A stretch of DNA of 17,870 nt, taken from contig JAJAZO010000152.1 of assembly GCA_026785745.1 (NCBI GenBank), positions 1 through 17,870 on the forward strand, in the 5' to 3' direction. Made by a program: the position numbers and the translations under genes. Positions 7,821-14,707 of this stretch are shown here, piece by piece. How positions within the stretch are numbered: position 1 is the first letter of the stretch; the number at the start of each line of letters is the position of its first letter. The notes under the pieces were generated by a model, which was given only the letters and a program-made list of their open reading frames with translations, was not told the origin of the DNA and did not search any database. The DNA comes from Chitinophagaceae bacterium (GTDB taxonomy: Bacteria > Bacteroidota > Bacteroidia > Chitinophagales > Chitinophagaceae).

Positions 7821-9047
7821 TTATAACCATTTTGTCAAAATATAGATTAATAAGCCAACAGCGCCTCCAACCAATGTTCCATTGATGCGGATAAACTGCA
7901 GATCTTTTCCTACTTCCAATTCCAATTTCTCACTCAATTGTTTGGAAGGCCAATTGGATACTGTCTGGCTGATAAGTTCCCCGGCAGAATGCTTATACTT
8001 CATAATGAGACGGAAGGCCTGTATCTGTATAAAATGGTCAATACGTTGCTGACGAATCGGATCTTTTTGCAGGGAGATGCCAGCCTCTTTCAATGCGTTT
8101 TCAATGTAGCCGGATATTCCCGAATCTTTTTTGTCAAGATCCGTCTCAATTTGTTTTTTTATGTACTGCCATAACATTTTGCTATAGTCCTGCAAGTGCC
8201 GGGGCGATAGTAATTCGTTTTTAAGGTGTGTTATTTTTTCTGCCCACTCTCCACCTTGTTGCATATCTGAAGCTATTTCTTGCAATTTAATGCTGAGATT
8301 TTTTCTAACCGGATGTTTTTTATCCGCAGCAATTTCTTCCATGTATCTGATGCCGCCATTGGTAATTTTTTCAGCAATCATATTATCAACAAAACCCGGT
8401 ATCAGAAAATGGCTTTCATCTTTTACTTTTTGCTTTACCATGTCCCTATTTTTTTCCAAAAAATCCCCAAGGTTTGCGGCAATAGTTGTAAGCCAGTCCT
8501 GGTGTACATCATCATCAAGAATTTTTTGCAACCCGTTTCCCACTATTTTGTGTACAGGTATTTTTTCTACCAATCCCACAGCTTCAGCAGATATGATACG
8601 GGTCATTTCTTCGTCATTCAGTTTTAACAGCCCCTCTTTTACTATGCGGATAATTTCTGCCGTTATCCGTTTCCTGTTTTTCTCTAAAAGCAACCATTCT
8701 CCAAGCCTTGCTGCCACCTGCAATTTTTCAAGGCGGGGCTTTATGGTAGCTGCTGTTAAAAAATTATCTGTTACAAAACTGCCAAGATTATCACCAATTT
8801 TTCCTTTGCTTGATTCTATTAAATTAGTGTGCGGTATGGGAATACCAAATGGATGTCTGAATAAGGCGACAACTGCAAACCAATCGGCCAATGCACCTAC
8901 CATAGCAGCTTCAGCAAATGCTTTTACATATCCGGCCCATGCCTGTTGCTTAAAAAAAACTTCGCAAACTACATATACAACCGCCATGAGAAACACCAGG
9001 GAGGTGGCAAACCATTTGAAACGATTCAGCTGTGCTTTTTTATTCAT
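7821..9047 (-). CDS. DUF445 family membrane protein (YjiN-like)
   Basis: A 408-residue protein of the DUF445 family (related to Escherichia coli YjiN), whose function is not known. A transmembrane helix lies at about residues 12-30, followed by the family signature EAAMVGALADWFAVVALFRHPFGIPIPHTNLI (about residues 46-77), then a long charged helical region, and a second hydrophobic helix at the very C-terminus (GGAVGLLIYILTKWL). The topology suggests an inner-membrane anchor at both ends with a large helical body between. ATG start at 9047, preceded by a possible TAnnTTTG promoter box. It is the first gene of a two-gene unit with the YyaL-like gene, 35 bases apart. No functional prediction beyond the family is justified. 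Confidence 0.9.
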   Translation of the reverse strand: MNKKAQLNRFKWFATSLVFLMAVVYVVCEVFFKQQAWAGYVKAFAEAAMVGALADWFAVVALFRHPFGIPIPHTNLIESSKGKIGDNLGSFVTDNFLTAATIKPRLEKLQVAARLGEWLLLEKNRKRITAEIIRIVKEGLLKLNDEEMTRIISAEAVGLVEKIPVHKIVGNGLQKILDDDVHQDWLTTIAANLGDFLEKNRDMVKQKVKDESHFLIPGFVDNMIAEKITNGGIRYMEEIAADKKHPVRKNLSIKLQEIASDMQQGGEWAEKITHLKNELLSPRHLQDYSKMLWQYIKKQIETDLDKKDSGISGYIENALKEAGISLQKDPIRQQRIDHFIQIQAFRLIMKYKHSAGELISQTVSNWPSKQLSEKLELEVGKDLQFIRINGTLVGGAVGLLIYILTKWL

Positions 9048-9064
9048 CGAAAAACTCTATCCTT

Positions 9065-9072
9065 CAAAATTA
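9065..9072 (-). promoter_or_regulatory. Possible -7 box for the DUF445 gene
   Basis: Minus-strand TAATTTTG matches TAnnTTTG and ends 17 bases before the ATG at 9047. No clear TTG -33 element lies at the expected distance, so this is tentative. Confidence 0.3.
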
Positions 9073-9097
9073 CTTACTATAAAACTGCCGTGTTAAA

Positions 9098-9148
9098 CCA
9101 TCTTGATTTAATAAGTAGTCCTAAGGACTACGTTGAAATCTTAGATGG
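9098..9148 (-). repeat. Compound inverted repeat upstream of the DUF445 gene
   Basis: An inner hairpin GTAGTCC (9115-9121) / GGACTAC (9125-9131) sits within an outer stem made of CCATCT and GATTT (9098-9109) pairing with AAATC and AGATGG (9136-9148) across a small internal loop. It could act as a cruciform, an operator or an RNA structure. Confidence 0.5.
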
Positions 9149-9149
9149 A

Positions 9150-9195
9150 ATTATACCGATTGCATTGGACTAAATAACGGTATAATCGGTATTAT
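9150..9195. repeat. Three CGGTATAAT-type repeats
   Basis: ATTATACCG (9150-9158) is the exact inverse of CGGTATAAT (9178-9186), which is followed directly by the variant CGGTATTAT (9187-9195). The first copy can pair with either of the others; ATTATACCGAT with ATCGGTATTAT gives 10 of 11 pairs. The arrangement resembles an operator or a switch between alternative stems. Confidence 0.55.
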
Positions 9196-9225
9196 AACAA
9201 AAAGGGTACCTGACAGATACCCTTT
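9196..9225 (-). terminator. Rho-independent terminator of the BamA-like/DUF4271/hemD unit
   Basis: On the minus strand AAAGGGTA (9225-9218) pairs with TACCCTTT (9208-9201) around a 9-base loop and is followed by a T-run (TTTGTT). It lies about 120 bases past the hemD stop. The opposite strand lacks a T-run, so it reads right to left. Confidence 0.75.
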
Positions 9226-9256
9226 AGGAAAAAAAATGATAATTTTTATTTTAGGG

Positions 9257-9312
9257 GATCTCTAAAAACTCTTCAAGAGTTGACTAAAAGAAACTCTTTT
9301 TGAGTGGAGATC
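9257..9312 (-). repeat. Nested inverted repeats in the hemD 3' region
   Basis: Outer arms GATCTC (9257-9262) and GAGATC (9307-9312) enclose AACTCTT-C-AAGAGTT (9267-9281) and ACTC-T5-GAGT (9293-9305). The AAGAGTT at 9275-9281 can alternatively pair with AACTCTT at 9292-9298, so two folds exclude each other. Position just after hemD suggests a 3' UTR structure, perhaps a weak first terminator. Confidence 0.55.
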
Positions 9313-9343
9313 TCTTGGAGGGATTAGTTGTTAATGATGTCCT

Positions 9344-10144
9344 TTATTTCTTTTTCAAAGTTGCTGCAAGAAATTGTTCCAATGCTGCTACCATACTTGG
9401 CATCTGAGGTTGCGGGGCTTTTATTTCCAGTTTTAGCCCGGCTTCTTCAATGGCTTTGGAAGTATTATTGCCAAAAGCACCGAGTACCGTTCCGTTTTGT
9501 TTAAACATAGGCATATTATCAAACAAACTTCTCACCCCGCTTGGGGTAAAGAAACAGATAACATCATATTCGGTTTGAGTCAATATTTCCTTTACATCGC
9601 TACTTACACTTCTATACATAAAAGCAAGAGTAAACTCACAATTATTATTTTTCAACCAGTTTACTATTTCATTATCCTGCTGGTTTTCGGAACATACATA
9701 CAAAAACTTTTCGTTGCCCTTATGCTTGTTGATGACATCAAACATGCTTTTATTGGTACCATCGGCACCATAAAATACTTTCCGTTTCCTGTAAAGGATA
9801 AATTTCTGAAGGTAGAGAGCCACCGCTTCGGTAATGCAGAAGTATTTTGTATCCTGTAAAACACTGACTTTCATTTCCTCGCAGGTGCGGAAGAAATGAT
9901 CAATAGCATTTCGACTGGTGAAAACCACCCCAGTATAGTTCTGAATTTCAATTTTTTGCTTGCGAAAATCCCTGGCGGGTATGGACTCGAGACGGATGAA
10001 AGGGTGAAAATCGAGTTCAACCTCGTACTTCCTGGAAAGTTCAAAGTACGGTGACTTTTCACTTTCAGGTCTCGGCTGGGTAATAAGGATTCTCTGTATC
10101 GCTTTGGCCTTTTCACCGGCCTTGTTAACCCCATTTTTAATCAT
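9344..10144 (-). CDS. hemD: Uroporphyrinogen-III synthase
   Basis: HemD closes hydroxymethylbilane into uroporphyrinogen III with inversion of ring D, the branch-point precursor of heme, siroheme and cobalamin. The family is poorly conserved in sequence, but this protein has the form seen in Bacteroidota: RILITQPRPESEKSPYFELSRKY near residue 18, then IEIQNYTGVVFTSRNAIDHFFRTCEEM, TKYFCITEAVALYLQKFILYRKRKVF, and DVICFFTPSGVRSLFDN with the typical phosphate/substrate-cleft S/T-P-S-G element, consistent with the two-lobe HemD fold. I place the start at the ATG 10144 (266 residues). The frame extends 27 bases upstream to a TTG at 10171, which would add residues unlikely to be translated. It follows the DUF4271 gene by 29 bases, the usual pairing in this phylum, and is cytoplasmic. 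Confidence 0.88.
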   Translation of the reverse strand: MIKNGVNKAGEKAKAIQRILITQPRPESEKSPYFELSRKYEVELDFHPFIRLESIPARDFRKQKIEIQNYTGVVFTSRNAIDHFFRTCEEMKVSVLQDTKYFCITEAVALYLQKFILYRKRKVFYGADGTNKSMFDVINKHKGNEKFLYVCSENQQDNEIVNWLKNNNCEFTLAFMYRSVSSDVKEILTQTEYDVICFFTPSGVRSLFDNMPMFKQNGTVLGAFGNNTSKAIEEAGLKLEIKAPQPQMPSMVAALEQFLAATLKKK

Positions 10145-10173
10145 GTTCGGTTCGGCTAAAGTTGGCGGCAAAG

Positions 10174-11151
10174 TTAAGCAGTTATCCTGAAAAACAACAA
10201 CAAACCCTTGTAAACCAGCAAAAGAGGTGCAATTTCAAAAGCACAGAGGTATAAAAAGAAATGAAAAGGATTGACTTTGACTTGATTACGAACCGCTGCA
10301 TACGTTAAAATAAACCGGTATACCAGCAAGCTAATTACCAGGCACCATGATAAGGTGAGACCAACAGAATAGACATCCCCGAGTGAAAAAGCTAAAACAA
10401 TAAGAAATGGCAGGAGCAGAATGCCCAGCATTTTATTGACAATAAAAACGATAAAAATATAAGAGTCGGAAGCTTCTTTCATACTAAATAACCAGCCGGA
10501 AACTTTTAACCCGATAAACTTGATAAAATAAGCTGCCGATAAACCGAGACAGCAATAAAAGAATAAAAGCCAGAAATTATCAACCGGGTTTAAATCAAAA
10601 TGCTGTAGCAAAAACGCAATGTATAGGCCTCCGCTTAAAACAAAAAAACAGTTTAACAATAATGAGGGTAAGGGTGTTTGCGTTAACTGCTCCCTTATTT
10701 GCCGCTGTTTCAGTGTTGTCCGGAAAAAAAGACGAAAGAGGTCGCCAAAGTATTTTGGAAAAGCTCTTCTCAAAACAGCAAATACAATTAACAGCAATAC
10801 AAGCAGGTAAAACAAAAGCTCTTTCCCAATTACCTTTCTTAGATCTGACTTGGGAAAAGTTGCCGGTTTTGTATTAAATCCAAACCAGGCATGATGTTTC
10901 AATACCTCCCAGCTAAACTGTGGTGAGGAAAAGGAAATATCCGGACTCATTGTCCAGGCAGAATCGTTGGCTGCTCGTTTTGAAACCGGGGTGATTATTG
11001 GAGCTTGTGGCAAAGAATCTTTTTTAATTGTTGTATCCTGCTTTACTGATGAATCAGTAACCAGAGTGCCTGTTGTATCAGCAGGGGTTTGAGCAGAAGT
11101 AGTTTCGGCAAAAAGAAGTAAAAATAATATTACATGAAAAAGGTACTTCAC
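10174..11151 (-). CDS. DUF4271 multi-pass membrane protein
   Basis: A protein of about 325 residues of the DUF4271 family, of unknown function, typical of Bacteroidota and regularly found next to hemD. A signal peptide is visible if translation starts at the GTG 11151 (VKYLFHVILFLLLFAETTSA-Q); the frame also reaches a TTG at 11169, adding six residues. After it comes a Thr/Asp/Lys-rich linker of about 70 residues, then about six hydrophobic helices (for example LLFYLLVLLLIVFAVL, FWLLFFYCCLGLSAAYF, MLGILLLPFLIVLAF, and the C-terminal FEIAPLLLVYKGLLLFF). The linker would sit outside the cytoplasm. It lies 54 bases after the BamA-like gene and 29 bases before hemD, so it is probably co-transcribed with both. 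A link to heme metabolism is inferred from neighbourhood only. Confidence 0.85.
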   Translation of the reverse strand: MKYLFHVILFLLLFAETTSAQTPADTTGTLVTDSSVKQDTTIKKDSLPQAPIITPVSKRAANDSAWTMSPDISFSSPQFSWEVLKHHAWFGFNTKPATFPKSDLRKVIGKELLFYLLVLLLIVFAVLRRAFPKYFGDLFRLFFRTTLKQRQIREQLTQTPLPSLLLNCFFVLSGGLYIAFLLQHFDLNPVDNFWLLFFYCCLGLSAAYFIKFIGLKVSGWLFSMKEASDSYIFIVFIVNKMLGILLLPFLIVLAFSLGDVYSVGLTLSWCLVISLLVYRFILTYAAVRNQVKVNPFHFFLYLCAFEIAPLLLVYKGLLLFFRITA

Positions 11152-11205
11152 TATTCGTAATAATTGCAAAAGTATTGAAGTGGCCTTCTACTTCGTTCAG
11201 GATTT

Positions 11206-13011
11206 TTAGAAATAATTGACAAACCCGAAATGTATTTTGGATTGGCGAAGGTTAAACTCTCTGTCATTTCTTTTTCCAACAGCCCAGGCAAGATTAAATA
11301 CACCAGCTTTGGTTTCAAATGCAAGACCTACACCAGTTCCAAAATAAGTGTAGTTTATTTTTTTTTGCTGGCCGTTATCCTGACCCCAGCCGCCGTCTGC
11401 CAACAAATAGAAAAATGAATTTTGTCCGACTAAATAACGATACTCTACCGTGGCAATGGCAAACTGAGACAAGTATTCACTTTCTTCATCAAAGCCCCTT
11501 AGTAATTTATATCCACCAATCTGAAATAGTTCGTTCCGAAAAATATTACCACTTTGAAACATACCTGCGTTGATCGCTGTTTTGATGGTGCTTCGCTGAT
11601 TACCCAACGGGAAATATTTTGCTGCCGTTGCCCTAATTCTTAGTTGGTAGGTTTTCAATTTTACCGTGTCATACAGTCTTTCAAAATCAAACGTTGGGTT
11701 GGCAGGATCTTTCAAATCAACTATTTCATTATTCTTCTTCAACTTTTTTGTACCGATAGATGTAATGATGCGAAATTCATTTCCTTTTTTAGGATTGAGA
11801 CGATAATCCGTATTGTTGAAATCATAATCAAGCCCGATATTAAAAGAACTTACATCAGCCACATCAGGCAACCGGCGGGTTTGAATGATTAACGGAGCGT
11901 TGATAGCCCCCTGGTTGACGATAGTTTGAACCTGCTGTATAAAAAGTTTACCCGACTGATTGGTATTTAAAATGTATTGTGCTCCCAATTGCAGGTTTAC
12001 ATTTACAAACGAGCTGTCCTTTCGAAAAATATCGAATGAAAAATCCAATCCTACCGGCGAATTAAAAAGAAAAGGGTGCTGATATATTAAATTGAGCCGC
12101 TGCGATTCTACCTGCAACGCCTGGAAATTTAATCCAATGGTTTCGCCGGCACCCAGAGCATTTTTAAGATTGAGATTTCCTTCACCTGTTACCAATAGTT
12201 TTTTTGAAGCCAACTGATTATTATTGGGCAGGAAGCCGATAAGGATATTTATCTGGCTACTTTTCTTTTGCCTGAGATACATATTTAGTACGGAGCCGGT
12301 GCCAAGCATAGTCAGGTCTGCCGGCTTTTCTTCTTCTATATAAGTCAGCTCCCTTATTTTTTTGTTTATACGTATCAGTTTTTCTTTATTGTAAATACTC
12401 CCGTTAGAAATATCAAAATACCGTTGCAAGTAGTTGTTGGAGATTTTTGCATTCCCATACAAACGAATACTGTCAATTTTATACAACGGCCCCTTATTTA
12501 CTTTCAGCAAGGCTGAAACCTTATCACTTTCAAGGTGCAAGCTGTCAAGATAAACCATGGCAAACGGGTAACCAGTGTTTTCCAAATGATTTAAAATCCT
12601 TTCTTCCCATGCTTGCACCTGGGTAAAATCGATTGGCTTATCAGCAAACATTTTTTCCCGCCAACCAATTGCATCAAGAATTGGCAACTCAATATTTTTT
12701 GCATCTAATTGTGCCCATAGATAAAGTTCTCCTACAAACAATACAATGCGGGCAGATGCAGGATCATATCGCAGGCTGTCAATAGAAGCAGTAACATACC
12801 CTTTTGATTGAAGATAGCCGGGAAGTTTGTTGATATAATCTATACAGGCATTGGCAGAAGCAAAGGAGGTTTGTAAATTAGTTTTTGAAATAATAGTAGC
12901 AGAATCCATATCTACTCCCCTTACATGAAGGCTGTAGTTGTTCTGTGCCGATGTATAAATACTCAGCAACAAGAAAGGAAGAACCGATATTTGCAGTCTG
13001 AATTTTCTCAC
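11206..13011 (-). CDS. BamA/TamA-like outer-membrane protein with POTRA domains
   Basis: An Omp85-superfamily protein of about 601 residues. With the GTG at 13011 it begins with a clean signal peptide (VRKFRLQISVLPFLLLSIYTSA-Q, about 22 residues). Residues 23-250 look like up to three POTRA-type repeats; the clearest is PLYKIDSIRLYGNAKISNNYLQRYFDI near residues 175-202. A beta-barrel fills the rest, with the LRGFDEESEY element matching the conserved R-G-F of the L6 loop, and a terminal aromatic residue (FVNYF) as expected of an outer-membrane beta-signal. It is shorter than BamA, and closer to TamA-like or uncharacterised surface-antigen proteins; its substrate is unknown. Longer starts exist (ATG 13083, ATG 13119, TTG 13164), but they would place 24 or more residues, encoded by a palindromic DNA element, ahead of the signal peptide. 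First gene of a unit with DUF4271 and hemD. Confidence 0.83.
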   Translation of the reverse strand: MRKFRLQISVLPFLLLSIYTSAQNNYSLHVRGVDMDSATIISKTNLQTSFASANACIDYINKLPGYLQSKGYVTASIDSLRYDPASARIVLFVGELYLWAQLDAKNIELPILDAIGWREKMFADKPIDFTQVQAWEERILNHLENTGYPFAMVYLDSLHLESDKVSALLKVNKGPLYKIDSIRLYGNAKISNNYLQRYFDISNGSIYNKEKLIRINKKIRELTYIEEEKPADLTMLGTGSVLNMYLRQKKSSQINILIGFLPNNNQLASKKLLVTGEGNLNLKNALGAGETIGLNFQALQVESQRLNLIYQHPFLFNSPVGLDFSFDIFRKDSSFVNVNLQLGAQYILNTNQSGKLFIQQVQTIVNQGAINAPLIIQTRRLPDVADVSSFNIGLDYDFNNTDYRLNPKKGNEFRIITSIGTKKLKKNNEIVDLKDPANPTFDFERLYDTVKLKTYQLRIRATAAKYFPLGNQRSTIKTAINAGMFQSGNIFRNELFQIGGYKLLRGFDEESEYLSQFAIATVEYRYLVGQNSFFYLLADGGWGQDNGQQKKINYTYFGTGVGLAFETKAGVFNLAWAVGKRNDREFNLRQSKIHFGFVNYF

Positions 13012-13022
13012 CTCATCCGTAA

Positions 13023-13061
13023 CCCTTCTCCATATCCCGATAGCTATCGGGAGGAGAAGGG
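13023..13061. repeat. 39-base palindromic repeat element
   Basis: A perfect 18-base palindrome TCCCGATAGCTATCGGGA (13035-13052) is extended by CCCTTCTCC (13023-13031) and GGAGAAGGG (13053-13061), with only three unpaired bases (13032-13034). In minus-strand RNA the GGAGAAGGG arm, which resembles a Shine-Dalgarno sequence, would be locked in the stem 11 bases before the GTG start of the BamA-like gene. A near copy of the core lies at 6012-6029. Confidence 0.85.
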
Positions 13062-13175
13062 AGAATGGAGCTAAATTATTCATTAAATCGCAAACAAGTT
13101 GGCCGGTATTTATATTCATATTCCTTTTTGTAAGCAAGTTTACCTGCCGAAAGACAAATTTCAACCTATTTGATA

Positions 13176-14273
13176 ATGGCAGGAATCTATATCCATATAC
13201 CGTTCTGCAGGCAGGCTTGCCACTATTGCAATTTTCATTTCGCTACTTCTTTACATTACAAGAACGATTTTATCGCTGCTTTATTGAAAGAAATAGTAGT
13301 GCAAAAAAATTATCTGGATAAGGAGATAGTTGAAACTATTTATTTCGGTGGTGGCACCCCTTCGTTATTGAGTATTGAAGATTTAGTATTGATTGTTGAA
13401 AAGATCAAATCCGTGTTTATCGTAGCAACCGGGGCAGAGATTACCCTGGAAACTAATCCCGATGATATTGCAAATACAAAGCTGGCTGGTTGGAAAGAGG
13501 CTGGTATCAATCGCCTGAGCATCGGCATCCAGAGTTTTTTTGAGGAAGATTTAAAATGGATGAACCGGGCACATACTGCTCAACAGGCAATTGACAATTT
13601 ACAATTGGCCAGCAGCTATTTCGATAACATTACCATTGATTTGATTTACGGCACGCCGCAATTAACCAATGAGAAATGGAAACAGAATGTTGACACAGCC
13701 ATTTCCTTAAATATTCCTCACCTCTCCTGCTATGCATTAACGGTGGAACCAAAAACTCCATTGGATAAAATGATACAGCAGCACAAAAGTGAAGACATTA
13801 ATCCCGACAAACAATCAGAACAATTTCTATTACTGATGCAATGGGCGGAAGAAGCCGGTTACGAACATTATGAAATTTCCAATTTTGCAAAAAAGGGTAT
13901 GCGAAGCCGTCACAACTCTTCCTACTGGCAAGGGAAAAACTATCTCGGACTTGGGCCGTCTGCCCATTCATTTAACGGAACATCCCGGCAATGGAATGTT
14001 TCGAATAACAACAATTACATTGCGTCAATCAACAAAGGAATTATTCCATTAGAAAAAGAAGTGTTAACTGGAACTCAAAAGCTGAATGAATACATCATGA
14101 CTTCTTTGCGTACAATGGAAGGTTTAAATACTGCCATTGCTGGTAAAGAATTGATAGAGAAAAGTAAAAAATTTATTGAGGCCGGACTAATGAAGCTGGA
14201 AAACAATTCGCTTATCCTGACAAGAGAGGGGAAACTATTAGCTGATGGGATTGCGGCTGAATTATTCTCTTAA
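13176..14273 (+). CDS. hemW: HemW, radical SAM heme chaperone
   Basis: A 365-residue radical SAM protein of the HemN/HemW family. The iron-sulfur motif is CRQACHYC (Cys11, Cys15, Cys18) followed by Asn-Phe; true coproporphyrinogen dehydrogenase HemN usually has a further Cys after this motif, so the sequence fits HemW, which binds heme and delivers it to acceptor proteins and does not act as an oxidase. YFGGGTPS (residues 56-63) is the SAM-binding glycine motif, followed by LETNPDD, GINRLSIGIQSF and IDLIYGTP. The C-terminal HemN-type domain includes YEISNFAKKGMRSRHNSSYW and GLGPSAHSF. The start is the ATG at 13176; an in-frame TTG two codons upstream is less likely. It is divergent from the BamA-like/DUF4271/hemD unit. 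Its stop codon overlaps that of the small gene opposite. Confidence 0.92.
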   Translation: MAGIYIHIPFCRQACHYCNFHFATSLHYKNDFIAALLKEIVVQKNYLDKEIVETIYFGGGTPSLLSIEDLVLIVEKIKSVFIVATGAEITLETNPDDIANTKLAGWKEAGINRLSIGIQSFFEEDLKWMNRAHTAQQAIDNLQLASSYFDNITIDLIYGTPQLTNEKWKQNVDTAISLNIPHLSCYALTVEPKTPLDKMIQQHKSEDINPDKQSEQFLLLMQWAEEAGYEHYEISNFAKKGMRSRHNSSYWQGKNYLGLGPSAHSFNGTSRQWNVSNNNNYIASINKGIIPLEKEVLTGTQKLNEYIMTSLRTMEGLNTAIAGKELIEKSKKFIEAGLMKLENNSLILTREGKLLADGIAAELFS

Positions 14274-14476
14274 GCCTTACTTATCCATTGAATAATAATA
14301 TTCAATGCACAACCTACTGCTACTATTGATGCAAGGATAAAACTGAACCACTTAATAGGATGAGGTTTTGTACTGCCTTCCTTTTTGCCGTCTTCCCATT
14401 TCTTAAACTCCAGTACATTCATAACAATAAGGATTACGGAGGCAATTAAGAAAAGCACCTGGAAAAACTGAATCAT
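14270..14476 (-). CDS. Small two-helix membrane protein, unknown function
   Basis: A 68-residue protein with an ATG start. Two hydrophobic helices are clear (about residues 2-21, FFQVLFLIASVILIVMNVL, and 43-63, WFSFILASIVAVGCALNII), separated by a charged loop with WEDGKKEGSTKPHP. It would be an inner-membrane protein with a hairpin topology. I do not recognise the family. The reading frame is compact and its hydrophobic profile is coherent, which supports a real gene. It runs towards hemW and its TAA overlaps the hemW TAA within the tetranucleotide TTAA at 14270-14273. A 231-base gap containing a terminator separates it from gpsA, so it probably has its own promoter, which I could not locate. 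Confidence 0.7.
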   Translation of the reverse strand: MIQFFQVLFLIASVILIVMNVLEFKKWEDGKKEGSTKPHPIKWFSFILASIVAVGCALNIIIQWISKA

Positions 14477-14611
14477 TGGGCAACTAATTTATAACCCGTG
14501 AAGTTAAAGTTTTTGATGAAAATGTTTCCAGTAATCATATAACTGTTTTCCTGCCAGGCAGAGTACCATTATTAAAATGGCTGCCGGTACAAATCCGTGG
14601 TACGAGAGGGG

Positions 14612-14673
14612 CATAAAAAAAAGTTTAGGGTTTGGAGTTTATAGTTTGTGGTTCTCACAGAATGAAAAACCCT
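14612..14673 (-). terminator. Probable terminator of gpsA
   Basis: On the minus strand AGGGTTT (14673-14667) pairs with AAACCCT (14633-14627); a small inner stem TGTG/CACA (around 14645-14659) may shorten the loop. After four bases comes a run of eight T. It lies in the otherwise empty 231-base gap between gpsA and the small membrane protein gene. Confidence 0.55.
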
Positions 14674-14707
14674 CCTGTTTGTCCCACTCACTATTTTTAC
14701 TTACTTC

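Larger units (their letters stand above)
9048..9343. other. Intergenic stretch rich in inverted repeats
   Basis: The 296 bases between hemD and the DUF445 gene contain no credible reading frame. Reading along the minus strand they hold a pair of small hairpins enclosed by GATCTC/GAGATC arms (9257-9312), the hemD-unit terminator (9196-9225), a cluster of CGGTATAAT repeats (9150-9195), a compound hairpin (9098-9148), and a promoter-like box (9065-9072). Each is listed separately. Confidence 0.8.

Noticed and set aside
8290..9096. A long plus-strand open frame of 268 codons opposite the DUF445 gene
   Set aside because: It is antisense to a well-recognised family member with clear signature motifs. 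Its sequence, rich in Ser, Phe and Ile, is typical of a reverse-frame shadow.
10145..10171. Extension of hemD to the TTG at 10171
   Set aside because: It would leave two bases after the preceding stop and add nine residues of no family likeness. The ATG at 10144 fits better.
13011..13164. Longer N-terminus of the BamA-like protein starting at 13083, 13119 or 13164
   Set aside because: These starts would place sequence encoded by the palindromic element before a well-formed signal peptide, which would prevent normal export. The GTG at 13011 gives a standard 22-residue signal.
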